Assembly: GCF_000239775.1 (NCBI RefSeq)
Contig: NZ_CAFI01000105.1
Location: forward strand, 37,796-101,795
Direction of reading: 5' to 3'
DNA: 64,000 bases
Origin: Bradyrhizobium sp. ORS 375
GTDB lineage: Bacteria > Pseudomonadota > Alphaproteobacteria > Rhizobiales > Xanthobacteraceae
In this document: piece after piece, positions 1 through 9,431 of the stretch
How positions within the stretch are numbered: the stretch's first letter is position 1
Layout of the letters: every line of letters starts with the position of its first letter
Notes under the pieces: generated by a model
What the model was told of the DNA's origin: nothing
The model's database searches: none
What the model saw: the letters and a program-made list of their open reading frames with translations, nothing else
Made by a program: the position numbers and the translations under genes

Positions 1-27
1 CTTGGCCATCAGTCGAGAGGATTTGTC

Positions 28-1230
28 ATGACGGATGTTCCGGCATCGTCGCTGACGCATGCCGATCGCGCTCTCATGCCGGCAGCCATGCGGCGCGCGA
101 TCGTGATCGGGCTGATCGCCTTCTTCAGTCTGGTCGACCTGTTTGCTGCGCAGGCCATGCTGCCGGCGCTGATCCAGCACTACCATGTCAGCCCGGCCGC
201 CATGGGGCTTGCAGTCAATGCCTGCACGCTCGGCATGGCGATCTCGAGCCTTGCGACCGGCCTGCTCAGCCCGCTGATCGATCGCCGCATCGGCATCGTC
301 TGCAGCCTCGCGCTGCTCACCGTTTTCACCGCGCTGCTCGCGAGCGCGCCGAACCTCACGGTCTTCGCAGGACTGCGCATCCTGCAGGGCCTGTGCATGG
401 CCTCGGCCTTCGCACTCACTCTGGCCTATCTCGGCGAGCAGTGCAGCGCCACAGAGGCTGGCGGCGCGTTTTCGGCTTACATCGCCGGCAATGTCGCGAG
501 CAATCTGGTCGGGCGTCTGGTCTCGGCGAGCCTGACCGGCGCGCTCGGCCTCGAGCCGACCTTCTACGTCTTTGCCGCGCTCAATCTCTTCGGCGCCTTG
601 CTGGTCGGCGTCACCATCGGCCGCGGCGCCATGATGGCGAGCACCAGGAGTGCGCTGCGGAGCGCTGCGATCCGCGACCACCTCGGCAACAGCCGCCTGC
701 GCGCCGCGTTCGGCATCGGCTTCTGCGTGCTGTTCGCCTTCATCGGCGCCTTCACCTTCGTGAACTTCGTCCTGGTGCGGCCGCCGCTTTCGCTGGGCAT
801 GATGAGCATCGGGCTGGTCTACGTCGTGTTCCTGCCCTCGATCGTCACCACCCTGCTCGCCGGCCGGATCGCCGCGCGGACCGGCGCAAGGCGGGCGATC
901 TGGGGATCGCTCGCCATCACAGCGCTCGGCCTGGCCTTGATGCTGTCGTCACAGCTCGCCACGGTGCTAGCCGGCATGGTGCTGGTTGGCGCGGGCACGT
1001 TCTTCGCACAGGCCGTGACCACCGGCTTCGTCGGCAAGGCCGCCACGCATGACCAGGGGGTTGCCAGCGGGATCTATCTCGCCAGCTATTTTTCTGGCGG
1101 CATCGTCGGCACGGCCGTGCTCGGCCAGTTGTTCGATCGGTTCGGCTGGACCGCCTGCGTCGCCGGCATCGCCGCTGCGCTGGTCGTTGCAGCCGCTCTG
1201 ACAGGCCGGCTGATGCCGGCCCGTGCTTAG
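28..1230 (+). CDS. MFS transporter
   Basis: A 400-residue polytopic membrane protein of the major facilitator superfamily, with about twelve hydrophobic segments beginning near residue 25. The length and the repeated small-residue helices fit a drug or metabolite exporter of the AraJ/arabinose-efflux type (Pfam MFS_1). The substrate cannot be read from the sequence. The ATG follows a GAGAGG-like ribosome site. The gene converges on fixS and their 3' ends overlap by four bases, so it is unlikely to belong to the fix operon. Its promoter is largely outside the window. Confidence 0.85.
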   Translation: MTDVPASSLTHADRALMPAAMRRAIVIGLIAFFSLVDLFAAQAMLPALIQHYHVSPAAMGLAVNACTLGMAISSLATGLLSPLIDRRIGIVCSLALLTVFTALLASAPNLTVFAGLRILQGLCMASAFALTLAYLGEQCSATEAGGAFSAYIAGNVASNLVGRLVSASLTGALGLEPTFYVFAALNLFGALLVGVTIGRGAMMASTRSALRSAAIRDHLGNSRLRAAFGIGFCVLFAFIGAFTFVNFVLVRPPLSLGMMSIGLVYVVFLPSIVTTLLAGRIAARTGARRAIWGSLAITALGLALMLSSQLATVLAGMVLVGAGTFFAQAVTTGFVGKAATHDQGVASGIYLASYFSGGIVGTAVLGQLFDRFGWTACVAGIAAALVVAAALTGRLMPARA

Positions 1231-1412
1231 GAGCGGCTCGGCGCAGCCTCGGGCTGTGCTTGCGGCGCCGGCGCATCATCGTCCGCGATGGCGCGCCACG
1301 CCGCGCCTTCGAGGTCCTCATATTGGCCGCTCTTCAGCGACCAGAGGAAGCCGACAAGGCCGGCCAAGCCGAGCGCGAGCGCCAGCGGTACGAGGATGAT
1401 CATCACTTCCAT
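1227..1412 (-). CDS. fixS: FixS/CcoS, cbb3 oxidase maturation protein
   Basis: A 61-residue protein with one N-terminal transmembrane helix (about residues 4-24), a short conserved segment with SGQYEDLEG, and a Pro/Ala-rich acidic tail. CcoS/FixS proteins are single-span inner-membrane factors needed for cofactor insertion into cytochrome cbb3 oxidase. I chose the ATG that gives MEVMIILVPL because it matches the family N-terminus. The open frame continues upstream but only as a shadow of fixI. The start overlaps the end of fixI by ten bases, indicating translational coupling. It is the last gene of fixGHIS. Confidence 0.93.
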   Translation of the reverse strand: MEVMIILVPLALALGLAGLVGFLWSLKSGQYEDLEGAAWRAIADDDAPAPQAQPEAAPSRS

Positions 1413-3604
1413 GTCGTGGCCTCCTCGCGAACCTTGCGTGCGCGCAGCGCGTTCAGCATCACCAGGATCGACGAACCCGACATCGCGGCGGCTGCGATCA
1501 GCGGCGTGACGACGCCGCTGATGGCGAGCGGCACGGCGAGGACGTTGTAGACCACCGCGAGCCACAGATTCTGCCGCATCAGGTGCAGCGCCTTGCGCGC
1601 ATAGTCGACCGCCGCCAGCACCGGCGCCAAGGGACGGCCGAGGAAGACGAGATCGGCGGTGGCCTGGCTGAGATGCGCGGCCGAGATCGGCGACATCGAG
1701 ACATGCGCGGCGGCCAGCGACGGCGCATCGTTCATGCCGTCGCCGACCATCATCACCTTCACGCCGGCGCGCTTGAGCTCCTCGACGCGTGCGATCTTGT
1801 CGGCCGGCGTCACGCCGGCGCGCCATTCGGAGATGCCGAGCGCCTTCGCGGCCGCGGCCACCGCCGCCTCGCGATCGCCGGAGAGGATCTCGACCTTGAT
1901 GCCGCGCCGCTGCAGGCCGGCGACGATCTTCGCGGCGTCGGGGCGCAGACCCTGGCGAACGGAGAACAGATACTTCTGATCGCCGCGGCTGAACGCCACG
2001 ACGGAGGCTTCGGGATCGACGCTCGCGCTCTGCGCCACCAGCGCCTCGGCACCGCAGAAGGAGGGACGGCCGAGCCGGAGCTCGACACCATCGACCATGG
2101 CGCGGACGCCCTGCCCCGGCTCCTCGACAGCGCCCATCAGCGGCGACCGCGACTTCGCCGCCTGGGCGACAGCTGCCGCCACCGGGTGATGGCTCGACAG
2201 CGCGAGCTGCCCGGCGACGGAAAACATATCGGCAGGAATGTCGGCGGCGTTGACCACTTCCAGTTCCGGCAGCGTCAAGGTGCCGGTCTTGTCGAAGATG
2301 ACGTGATCGGCCTCGGCGAGGCGCTCGATCGCGTCACCCGCATTGAGCAGCACGCCGGACTTGAACATCGCGCCGGACGCGACCGTCTGGACGGTCGGAA
2401 TGGCAAGGCCGAGCGCGCAGGGACAGGTGATGATCAGCACGGCGATGCCGGTGACGATGGCATCGTGCCAGCTCGCGCCGGCCAGCGCCCAGCCGAGCAC
2501 GGTGAGCGCCGCGGTCGCATGCACCACCGGCGCATAGAGCCGCGAGGCGCGGTCGGCGAGGCGCATGTAGCGCGAGCGGGCCTGCAGTGCGGTATCGAGC
2601 AGGCGCGTGATCTCGGCGAGCAAGGTGCCCTCGGCCGCGGCCGAGACGCGGACCCGCAGCGTGCCGGAGATGTTGAGCGAGCCGGCATAGACCGCGGTCC
2701 CATGCTCCGCCGGCACATACAGCGTCTCGCCGGTGATCAGGCTCTGGTCGATCTCGGAGCGGCCCTCGACCACCACGCCGTCGACGGCGCAGCGCTCACC
2801 AGGGCGCAGCAGCACGAGATCGCCGGCACGGACGGCCGCGACGGGCACTTCCGAGATTTCATCGGGGCCGATGAACTTGGTCGCGGTCTCCGCCTTCAGC
2901 GCGGCAAGATTGCCGGCGACCGCACGGGTCCGCCGCCGCATGTTCTGATCGAGATAGCGGCCGACCAGCAAGAAGGTCAGCAGCATGATCGCGGCATCGA
3001 AGTAAGCGTGCTCGGCGTGATGGAAGGTCTCGACGATCGACATGCCCAACGCCAGGATCACGCCGATGCAGATCGGCACGTCCATGTTGACGTTGCCGGT
3101 CCTCAAGGCGCGCCACGCCGAGCGGAAGAAGGGCTGGCCGGCATAGGCGGCGGCCGGCAGCGCGATCAGCGCCGAGAGCCAGTGAAAGAAGTCGCGCTGC
3201 TCGGGCAGCATGTCGCTGACATTGCCGGACCACACCGGGATCGACAGCATCATCACGTTCATGGTCGCGAACGCCGCGACGCCGAGGCAGCGCAGCAGGA
3301 AGCGCGATTCCTCGGCCTCCGTGGCCTCGGCGCTCGCCTTCTCGAACGGATAGGCCTTGTAGCCGAGCTCGGCGAGGCGATCGATGAATTTGGCCGGGTC
3401 GAGCGTGCCCTGCTTCCACTCCAGCGCGACGCGGCGGTCGGTGAGATTGACGCGCGCCAGGGTCACGTCGGGCAGCGCCGACAGGCCGCGCTCGATCTTG
3501 GCCATGCAGCCGGCGCAGCTGACGCCCTCGACCGCGAGGTCGATATGCTTCAGTCCGGCGCCGAGATCCTTGACGTAATGGGAGAAGTCACGCGTCACGT
3601 GCAT
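1403..3604 (-). CDS. fixI: FixI/CcoI, copper-exporting P1B-type ATPase
   Basis: A 733-residue heavy-metal P-type ATPase. An N-terminal HMA domain has the metal-binding pair in GVSCAGC (Cys30, Cys33). The transmembrane metal site is the CPC in ITCPCALGL, the phosphorylation motif is DKTGTLT, and the nucleotide-binding SHHP and the hinge GDGMNDAPS are present. All key residues are intact. FixI/CcoI moves copper across the inner membrane for the CuB centre of cbb3 oxidase, distinct from detoxifying CopA. It lies 14 bp after fixH and overlaps fixS, so one transcript is expected. Confidence 0.95.
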   Translation of the reverse strand: MHVTRDFSHYVKDLGAGLKHIDLAVEGVSCAGCMAKIERGLSALPDVTLARVNLTDRRVALEWKQGTLDPAKFIDRLAELGYKAYPFEKASAEATEAEESRFLLRCLGVAAFATMNVMMLSIPVWSGNVSDMLPEQRDFFHWLSALIALPAAAYAGQPFFRSAWRALRTGNVNMDVPICIGVILALGMSIVETFHHAEHAYFDAAIMLLTFLLVGRYLDQNMRRRTRAVAGNLAALKAETATKFIGPDEISEVPVAAVRAGDLVLLRPGERCAVDGVVVEGRSEIDQSLITGETLYVPAEHGTAVYAGSLNISGTLRVRVSAAAEGTLLAEITRLLDTALQARSRYMRLADRASRLYAPVVHATAALTVLGWALAGASWHDAIVTGIAVLIITCPCALGLAIPTVQTVASGAMFKSGVLLNAGDAIERLAEADHVIFDKTGTLTLPELEVVNAADIPADMFSVAGQLALSSHHPVAAAVAQAAKSRSPLMGAVEEPGQGVRAMVDGVELRLGRPSFCGAEALVAQSASVDPEASVVAFSRGDQKYLFSVRQGLRPDAAKIVAGLQRRGIKVEILSGDREAAVAAAAKALGISEWRAGVTPADKIARVEELKRAGVKVMMVGDGMNDAPSLAAAHVSMSPISAAHLSQATADLVFLGRPLAPVLAAVDYARKALHLMRQNLWLAVVYNVLAVPLAISGVVTPLIAAAAMSGSSILVMLNALRARKVREEATTWK

Positions 3605-3618
3605 GATCGGAAGTCCCT

Positions 3619-4122
3619 TCAGTTCAGCAGCACGCGGTTCTTGGACATGAACAGCCGCCGGCCGCTGGAGTCACCTTCCAGCACGAGGTCCCACTGTCCC
3701 GGCGCGACCGCCTCCGCGGTGCCGCGGTAGACGCCGCCGCCGACCTCTGCGAGCGCGACCTCCTGGTCGGCGCGCTTGTCGGCGGGACGTTCGAGCCGGC
3801 CCTGGAAGGTCAAGCCGGAGATCGGATTGCCGCTGGCATCGCGCGCATTGACCTGCACCACGGCCGCCCCGCTGGCCCCGCGCTCGATATGCGCCTCGAC
3901 CTTCCAGCGCCGCGCCTCCTGGTCGCGCGCCGCCGCGATCTCCTTCTCGTAGCCGAGGCTGGCGCTGTAGGCGCTGTCCACGTCCGTGCCCGGCAAGGTC
4001 GAGATCGCCATCTTCATCATGTAGACGTTGACGCCGATCACGAGCCCGAAGAAGCCGATCAGCATCGCGAGCACCATGCGTCCGGTCAGCTGGAAGGACG
4101 GTTCGGAACGGCTGCTGGCCAT
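3619..4122 (-). CDS. fixH: FixH/CcoH, cbb3 oxidase assembly protein
   Basis: A 167-residue protein with one transmembrane helix near residues 12-35 (MVLAMLIGFFGLVIGVNVYM) and a periplasmic beta-rich domain. This is the FixH family (Pfam PF05751) architecture. CcoH/FixH helps assemble cytochrome cbb3 oxidase and stays associated with it. The gene sits 18 bp after fixG and 14 bp before fixI, as in other rhizobial fixGHIS operons. No anomaly is seen. Confidence 0.93.
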   Translation of the reverse strand: MASSRSEPSFQLTGRMVLAMLIGFFGLVIGVNVYMMKMAISTLPGTDVDSAYSASLGYEKEIAAARDQEARRWKVEAHIERGASGAAVVQVNARDASGNPISGLTFQGRLERPADKRADQEVALAEVGGGVYRGTAEAVAPGQWDLVLEGDSSGRRLFMSKNRVLLN

Positions 4123-4140
4123 GGACGGGCTCCCTTGAGC

Positions 4141-5637
4141 TTACGGGCTGACGAAATTGTCGGTGGCGGAGGCGACGACGCCGAGGCCGATGTCGGTGAT
4201 GTGGAACTTCACCGGGATCGACTTCTCGGGATTGTTCTCCTCCGGCGCGGTCACGAGCAGACGCAGCTCCTCGGTCTGGTCGCGGCCGATCACGATCATC
4301 GGACGGTCGGGCGTCACGGAGTCGGCGCCGACCACGTGGACGGTCGAGTTGACCGGACCTTCGATGTCGATGGCGATGACGCGGTCGAAGCCGTGCTTGT
4401 TGAGGACGCGCATCGTATAGGCGTTGCGGATCGAACCGTCGGACAGCTTGATCGCGATCGGGTTGCGGTCGTGCAGCACATTGACGTCGAGCAGCGAGCG
4501 GGTCGCGAGTTTGTAGACCATCGCCCCGCCGACGACGGCGATAATCGCCGCGTAAGCGACCGTGCGCGCGCGCACCAGCTTGTAGATCGGCGGCTTGCCT
4601 TCCTGGCGGCGATGAATGTTGATGTCGTTGTCATAGCCGATCAGCCGCGTCGGGCGGCCGATCTTGGTCATGACCGTGTCGCAGGCATCGATGCACAGGC
4701 CGCACTGGATGCAGTCCATCTGCGCGCCGTCGCGGATGTCGATGCCGGTGGGACACACCGCCACGCACTGCTTGCAGTCGATGCAGTCGCCCGCCGGCTG
4801 GCCCAGCGCGCGCAGCTCGGCGGCCTTCTTGACCGACATGCGGTTCTCACCGCGGTCGTAGCGATAGGTGACGTTGAGCGCCCATTCGTCGGTCAGCGCC
4901 GCCTGAATCCGCGGCCACGGGCACATGTAGACGCAGACCTGCTCGCGCATGAAGCCGGCGAGCGTGTAGGTCGTCGCAGTCAGGATCGCGATCCAGATAT
5001 AGGCCAGCGGCGGACCCTGGAAGGTGACGAGCTCCTTCACCAGGGTCGGCGCATCGCTGAAATACAGCACCCAGGCGCCGCCGGTCCACCAGGCGATCAA
5101 GAGCCAGATCGAATGCTTCAGGACGAGCTCGGAGATCCGCTGCAGCTTCATCGGATCGTCCGAGGCGGCCTTCTTCATGCGCTCGCGCCGGTCGCCCTCG
5201 ATCAGGCGCTCCACGGCGTAGAACAGGTCAGTCCACACCGTCTGCGGACAGAGATAGCCGCACCAGATGCGGCCGCCGATCGCATTCATCAGGAACAGTG
5301 CGATCGCGGCGATGATCAGCAGGCCGGTGAAATAATACACCTCCTGCGGCCACAGCTCGATAAAGAAGAAATAGAAGCGATGGTTGGGGAAGTCGATCAG
5401 CACTGCCTGGTCGGGGGCGCCAAGGCCGCGATTCCAGCGCACGAACGGCAGGAAGTAGTAGACGCCGAGACAGACGCCCATCAGGCCCCATTTGATCCGC
5501 CGGAACGTCCCGGTGACGCTCTGCGGATAGACCTTCTTGTGCGCGGCATAGAGCGGACCGTAGTCGTCTACCGGCTGCAGATCTTGGGGCTTCAAGGCTT
5601 GAGCCTTCAAATCCTCGGGCTTTACCGTCTGGTTCAT
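4141..5637 (-). CDS. fixG: FixG/CcoG, membrane ferredoxin-like cupric reductase
   Basis: A 498-residue membrane protein with several hydrophobic helices in the first half, two 4Fe-4S ferredoxin motifs (CIDCKQCVAVCP and CIQCGLCIDAC) and a C-terminal Ig-like periplasmic domain (PF11614). Additional conserved cysteines occur in CGYLCPQTVW and CVYMCPWPRIQ. CcoG is reported to reduce Cu(II) for cbb3 biogenesis. This is the first gene of fixGHIS, with a TTG-N8-CAA FixK box 55 bp upstream. The Gln/Lys/Leu-rich N-terminal repeats (LKAQALKPQDLQ) are a local peculiarity. Confidence 0.95.
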   Translation of the reverse strand: MNQTVKPEDLKAQALKPQDLQPVDDYGPLYAAHKKVYPQSVTGTFRRIKWGLMGVCLGVYYFLPFVRWNRGLGAPDQAVLIDFPNHRFYFFFIELWPQEVYYFTGLLIIAAIALFLMNAIGGRIWCGYLCPQTVWTDLFYAVERLIEGDRRERMKKAASDDPMKLQRISELVLKHSIWLLIAWWTGGAWVLYFSDAPTLVKELVTFQGPPLAYIWIAILTATTYTLAGFMREQVCVYMCPWPRIQAALTDEWALNVTYRYDRGENRMSVKKAAELRALGQPAGDCIDCKQCVAVCPTGIDIRDGAQMDCIQCGLCIDACDTVMTKIGRPTRLIGYDNDINIHRRQEGKPPIYKLVRARTVAYAAIIAVVGGAMVYKLATRSLLDVNVLHDRNPIAIKLSDGSIRNAYTMRVLNKHGFDRVIAIDIEGPVNSTVHVVGADSVTPDRPMIVIGRDQTEELRLLVTAPEENNPEKSIPVKFHITDIGLGVVASATDNFVSP

Positions 5638-5658
5638 CGCTGGGGTCTTCTCGCAGTT

Positions 5659-5688
5659 GCGGCCGAAGGTATGCCCACCTTCGGCCGC
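5659..5688 (-). terminator. GC-rich hairpin between fixP and fixG
   Basis: A perfect 12-bp inverted repeat, GCGGCCGAAGGT / ACCTTCGGCCGC, with a six-base loop. It lies downstream of the fixP stop and is probably the fixNOQP terminator. No T-tract follows, so a Rho-dependent pause or an mRNA-stabilising stem is also possible. It occupies the spacer between the fixG FixK box and the expected fixG transcription start. Confidence 0.6.
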
Positions 5689-5692
5689 TCAG

Positions 5693-5706
5693 TTGATCCA
5701 GCTCAA
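5693..5706 (-). promoter_or_regulatory. FixK (FNR-type) box of fixGHIS
   Basis: TTGATCCAGCTCAA on the plus strand, read as TTGAGCTGGATCAA towards fixG, is a full TTG-N8-CAA half-site pair. It ends 55 bp before the fixG ATG. In class II FNR/FixK promoters the box is centred at -40.5, which would put the start of transcription near 5659. Confidence 0.85.
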
Positions 5707-5734
5707 TTGAAGGGAAAGTTCCGTTGGATTTCCG

Positions 5735-6607
5735 TTACTTTCCCCCGCCCAGCGAATGGACATACACCGCCATCGCCTTGATCGTGGTCGGGTCGAGACG
5801 GCCCTCCCAGGCCGGCATGACGCCGCCGCGGCCATTGGTGATGGTCTCGATCAGGGTCGCCTCGTCGGAGCCGTACAGCCAGATCTTGTCCGTGAGGTTC
5901 GGCGCGCCGACCTCCGGATTGCCCTTGGCGTTGTCGCCATGGCAGGCCACGCAGTTCTCGGCGAAGATCTTGGCGCCGGCCTTGGCGTCATAGCCCTGCC
6001 GGGTCGGCAGCCCCGCCAGCTCCCGCACGTAGTTGGCGACGTTGACGATCTCCGCCGGCTTCAGGATACCGTCCTTGCCGAAGGCGAGCATCTGGCCCTC
6101 ACGAGTCTTGGGATGACCCGAGCGGACGCCATAGAGCAGCGTCTGCTGGATCTGCTCCAGCGAGCCGCCCCACAGCCAGTCGTCGTCGTTCAGGTTCGGG
6201 AAGCCCTTGGCGCCGGCCGCACCCGTGCCGTGGCAGGCGGCGCAATTGTCGCCGAACACGGTCTTGCCCTTGGCACGCGCCAGGGCCAGCATCGCCGGAT
6301 CCTTTTCGATGTCGGCGAGCGAGGCGGTCGCGAGCGCCGCCATCTTGGCGCCGCGGATCTTCTCGAGGTTGGCAAGCTCGACCGCCACGTCCGCGCGGGA
6401 CGAGTAGCCGAACAGCCCTGCCGTGTTGCTGGAGATGGTCGGCCAGGCCGGATACACGATCCAGTAGCCGATCGCCCAGACGATGGTGATGTAGAAGGTG
6501 ATCACCCACCACCGCGGCAGCGGGGTGTTGAGCTCCTTGATGCCGTCCCAGGCGTGGCCCGTCGTGGCGGTGCCGGAGACGCTGTCGACTTCGGTATGGT
6601 CAGCCAT
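5735..6607 (-). CDS. fixP: FixP/CcoP, dihaem cytochrome c subunit of cbb3 oxidase
   Basis: A 290-residue protein with one transmembrane helix (about residues 33-55) and two c-type haem motifs, CAACH (Cys122-His126) and CVACH (Cys219-His223), each followed by a cytochrome c fold. CcoP passes electrons from the bc1 complex or cytochrome c to FixO/FixN. The start MADHTEVDSV was chosen over upstream starts that overlap fixQ and lack family resemblance. Seven bases separate it from fixQ. It is the last gene of fixNOQP. Confidence 0.95.
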   Translation of the reverse strand: MADHTEVDSVSGTATTGHAWDGIKELNTPLPRWWVITFYITIVWAIGYWIVYPAWPTISSNTAGLFGYSSRADVAVELANLEKIRGAKMAALATASLADIEKDPAMLALARAKGKTVFGDNCAACHGTGAAGAKGFPNLNDDDWLWGGSLEQIQQTLLYGVRSGHPKTREGQMLAFGKDGILKPAEIVNVANYVRELAGLPTRQGYDAKAGAKIFAENCVACHGDNAKGNPEVGAPNLTDKIWLYGSDEATLIETITNGRGGVMPAWEGRLDPTTIKAMAVYVHSLGGGK

Positions 6608-6614
6608 GTTGAGT

Positions 6615-6779
6615 TTACTCCTCCCGCAACGGCATGCTCGCCGCCTCATCGAAAGCGGCCTTGTTGCGAGGCCAGAGGGCGTAGGTGACGATCGCGATGA
6701 AGATCGCGACAAAGATCGGGGTCCACAGCGTCGTCACGAGTGACGACGCGATGTTCTCGACTGCAAGGATGGGCTTCAT
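6615..6779 (-). CDS. fixQ: FixQ/CcoQ, small cbb3 oxidase subunit
   Basis: A 54-codon gene translated by eye: it begins MKPILAVENI, has one transmembrane helix around residues 18-36 (LWTPIFVAIFIAIVTYALWP) and ends SMPLREE. CcoQ/FixQ is a single-span, non-catalytic subunit that stabilises the cbb3 complex. It lies between fixO and fixP with 18 and 7 bases of spacing, its canonical position. Confidence 0.92.
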   Translation of the reverse strand: MKPILAVENIASSLVTTLWTPIFVAIFIAIVTYALWPRNKAAFDEAASMPLREE

Positions 6780-6797
6780 GATGTCAGGCTCCCGATC

Positions 6798-7532
6798 TCA
6801 GCGCAGATTGGCTTTTTCGTTGTAGATCTTGAAGTCGACCAGGGTGCCGAGCATCTGCAGATACGCGACCAGCGCATCCATTTCCGTCGGCGCCCCCGCC
6901 TTGCCGTCGAAGTTGCGCACCACCGCCTTCGGATAGCGCTTGGTGAGCGCCTCCGCGCCGGCATTGTCCGGATCGACCTGCGCCTTCAAGTCGGCGGCGG
7001 CGTTGGCGATCTGGTCCTCGGTGTAGGGCACGCCCACGGCCCGCAACGTCTTGAGATGGTCGGCGACGTTGTCGGCGTTCAGCTCGGTCTCCTTCAGGAA
7101 GGGATAGCCGGGCATGATCGACTGCGGAACGATGGCGCGCGGGTTGGTCAGGTGCGTGACGTGCCAGTCGTCGGAGTACTTGTTGCCGACGCGGGCGAGA
7201 TCAGGACCTGTGCGCTTGGAGCCCCACTGGAACGGGTGGTCGTACATGCTCTCCGCGGCGAGCGAGAAGTGGCCGTAGCGCTCCACTTCGTCACGCAGCG
7301 GACGCACCATCTGCGAGTGGCAGAGATAGCAGCCCTCGCGGACATAGATGTTGCGGCCGGCGAGCTCCAGCGGCGTGTAGGGACGCACGCCGTCGACCGC
7401 CTCGATCGTGCTCTTCAGGTAGAAGAGCGGAGTGATCTCGACGAGGCCGCCGATCGCGATCACCAGCAGGATGCCGATGACCAGGATGATCGAGTTCTTC
7501 TCGAAGACTTGGTGTCGTTGCCAGAATGACAT
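6798..7532 (-). CDS. fixO: FixO/CcoO, monohaem cytochrome c subunit of cbb3 oxidase
   Basis: A 244-residue protein with an N-terminal membrane anchor (about residues 15-35) and one haem-c motif, CYLCH (Cys68-His72), followed by [10 protein letters not shown]. The start [14 protein letters not shown] matches the family. A second ATG five codons upstream is less likely because a GAGG sequence sits eight bases before the chosen ATG. FixO relays electrons from FixP to the haem-copper subunit FixN, 11 bp upstream. Confidence 0.95.
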   Translation of the reverse strand: MSFWQRHQVFEKNSIILVIGILLVIAIGGLVEITPLFYLKSTIEAVDGVRPYTPLELAGRNIYVREGCYLCHSQMVRPLRDEVERYGHFSLAAESMYDHPFQWGSKRTGPDLARVGNKYSDDWHVTHLTNPRAIVPQSIMPGYPFLKETELNADNVADHLKTLRAVGVPYTEDQIANAAADLKAQVDPDNAGAEALTKRYPKAVVRNFDGKAGAPTEMDALVAYLQMLGTLVDFKIYNEKANLR

Positions 7533-7543
7533 GGTTGGATACC

Positions 7544-9190
7544 TCACTCCGCCGGCTGAAGGGCGACGGGCGACTGAACCTCTTCCTCACCGACCCGGAC
7601 CGTCATCCAGAGATTGTAGGCCATGATGAGGGAGCCGATCAGGAACAGCGCGCCACCGGCGGCACGGATGATGTAGAAGGGGTGCATCGCCTCGACGGTC
7701 TCGATGAAGGAGTATTCGAGGAAGCCGAGCGCCGTGTAGGACCGCCACATCAGACCCTGCAGGATGCCCGAGACCCACATCGCGGAGATGTAGAGCACGA
7801 TGCCCAGCGTGGCCGTCCAGAAGTGCCAGTTCACCAGCTTGAGGCTGTAGAGACCCTTGCGGTTCCAGATCCACGGCACGAGGCAGTACAGCGCGCCGAA
7901 GGACACGAAGCCGACCCAGCCGAGCGCACCGGAGTGCACGTGACCGATGGTCCAGTCGGTGTAGTGGCTGAGCGAGTTGACCACCTTGATCGACATCATC
8001 GGACCTTCGAAGGTCGACATGCCATAGAAGGCCACCGACACCACCAGCATGCGCAGCACCGGGTCCGTCCGCAGCTTATCCCACGCACCGGACAGGGTCA
8101 TCAGGCCGTTGATCATGCCGCCCCAGGAGGGCATCCACAGCATGATCGAGAAGGTCATGCCGAGCGTCTGCGTCCAGTCCGGCAGCGCCGTATAGTGCAG
8201 ATGGTGCGGGCCGGCCCAGATGTAGAGGAAGATCAGCGCCCAGAAGTGGATGATCGACAGCCGGTAGGAATAGACCGGACGCTCCGCCCGCTTAGGGATG
8301 AAGTAGTACATGATGGCGAGGAAGCCGGCGGTCAGGAAGAAGCCGACCGCGTTGTGGCCGTACCACCACTGGAACATCGCATCCTGCACGCCGCCCCAGG
8401 CGATGTAGGACTTCGAGCCGAAGAACGACACAGGAAGCGCCGGGTTGTTGCCGAGATGCAGCACGGCGATCGTGACGATGAAGGCCAGATAGAACCAGTT
8501 CGCCACGAAGATGTGCGGCTCCTTGCGCTTGATGATCGTCGTCAGGAAAACGAGCAGATAGACCACCCAGACGATCGTCAGCCACAGATCGGAGTACCAC
8601 TCCGGCTCGGCGTACTCCTTGCCCTCGGTGACGCCGAGCAGATAGCCGGTGCCCGCGATGAGGATGAAGAAGTTGTAGCCGACCACCACGAACCACGGCG
8701 CCAGGTCGCCGGCGAGGCGGACGCGGCAGGTGCGCTGCACGACGTAGAACGAGGTCGCCAGGAGCACGTTGCCGCCGAAGGCGAAGATCACCGCCGAGGT
8801 ATGCAGCGGGCGCAGGCGGCCGAAGCTGGTCCAGGGCAGATCGAAGTTCAGCGCCGGCCAGGCGAGCTGCGAGGCAATGATGAGGCCGACGGCGAAGCCG
8901 GCGATGCCCCAGAACATCGCCATGAACGAGGAGAACTTGATCGGACCGAGGTTGTAGTTCGGCCGGCCATTGATCTCCTGCGCCGGCAGGTCGCCGCGCT
9001 CGAAGTAGCGATTGAGGATGAAGAAGACGGACGCCGCGCTGGCGGCAGCCGCGAGCGAGGCGTGAAACGCGAAAGCCGTATCGAGTGCCTTCGCCGCAGC
9101 GAAGACGCACAAGAAGGCGGTGACGGCGAAAATGAGCGACAGCCCACTCTCGCCGATGGTCATGGATTTTGTTGGTGAGGACGCGCTCAT
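7544..9190 (-). CDS. fixN: FixN/CcoN, haem-copper catalytic subunit of cbb3 oxidase
   Basis: A 548-residue, roughly 12-helix protein, the catalytic subunit I of the high-affinity cbb3-type cytochrome c oxidase. Recognisable stretches include the [17 protein letters not shown] helix, [18 protein letters not shown] (CuB histidine region) and [16 protein letters not shown] near the C-terminal haem ligands. The start [15 protein letters not shown] was chosen by family likeness; an upstream ATG would add 16 poorly conserved residues and move towards the FixK box. It is first in fixNOQP and supports respiration at nanomolar O2. Confidence 0.96.
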   Translation of the reverse strand: MSASSPTKSMTIGESGLSLIFAVTAFLCVFAAAKALDTAFAFHASLAAAASAASVFFILNRYFERGDLPAQEINGRPNYNLGPIKFSSFMAMFWGIAGFAVGLIIASQLAWPALNFDLPWTSFGRLRPLHTSAVIFAFGGNVLLATSFYVVQRTCRVRLAGDLAPWFVVVGYNFFILIAGTGYLLGVTEGKEYAEPEWYSDLWLTIVWVVYLLVFLTTIIKRKEPHIFVANWFYLAFIVTIAVLHLGNNPALPVSFFGSKSYIAWGGVQDAMFQWWYGHNAVGFFLTAGFLAIMYYFIPKRAERPVYSYRLSIIHFWALIFLYIWAGPHHLHYTALPDWTQTLGMTFSIMLWMPSWGGMINGLMTLSGAWDKLRTDPVLRMLVVSVAFYGMSTFEGPMMSIKVVNSLSHYTDWTIGHVHSGALGWVGFVSFGALYCLVPWIWNRKGLYSLKLVNWHFWTATLGIVLYISAMWVSGILQGLMWRSYTALGFLEYSFIETVEAMHPFYIIRAAGGALFLIGSLIMAYNLWMTVRVGEEEVQSPVALQPAE

Positions 9191-9246
9191 GCGGAATCTC
9201 GCTGAAAGAACACGAGACCAGCAACCATAATCGCCCACACGTGGAA

Positions 9247-9260
9247 TTGATCGAAATCAA
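9247..9260 (-). promoter_or_regulatory. FixK (FNR-type) box of fixNOQP
   Basis: TTGATCGAAATCAA is a perfect TTGAT-N4-ATCAA palindrome, 56 bp before the fixN ATG. The spacing almost equals that of the fixG box, so a class II promoter starting near 9213 is expected. Confidence 0.9.
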
Positions 9261-9431
9261 CCTTGCGACCCGTTCGCCGGTAAAGAGCCGGAATGTTGCC
9301 TCGTCAGAGCAAGGCGCGGCGCTCGCAAGCACTTCGTCCCGCACGCCAAAGGCGTACGGGACGATCAGGTCTTAGACTTCCGTATCAGTTAAGGAGCACG
9401 ACGCCCGCCGTCCGTCGGCCGTCAATCCCCG

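Noticed and set aside
1583-3730. A 715-codon plus-strand frame opposite fixI
   Set aside because: The fixI strand shows every P-type ATPase motif; the opposite frame has none.
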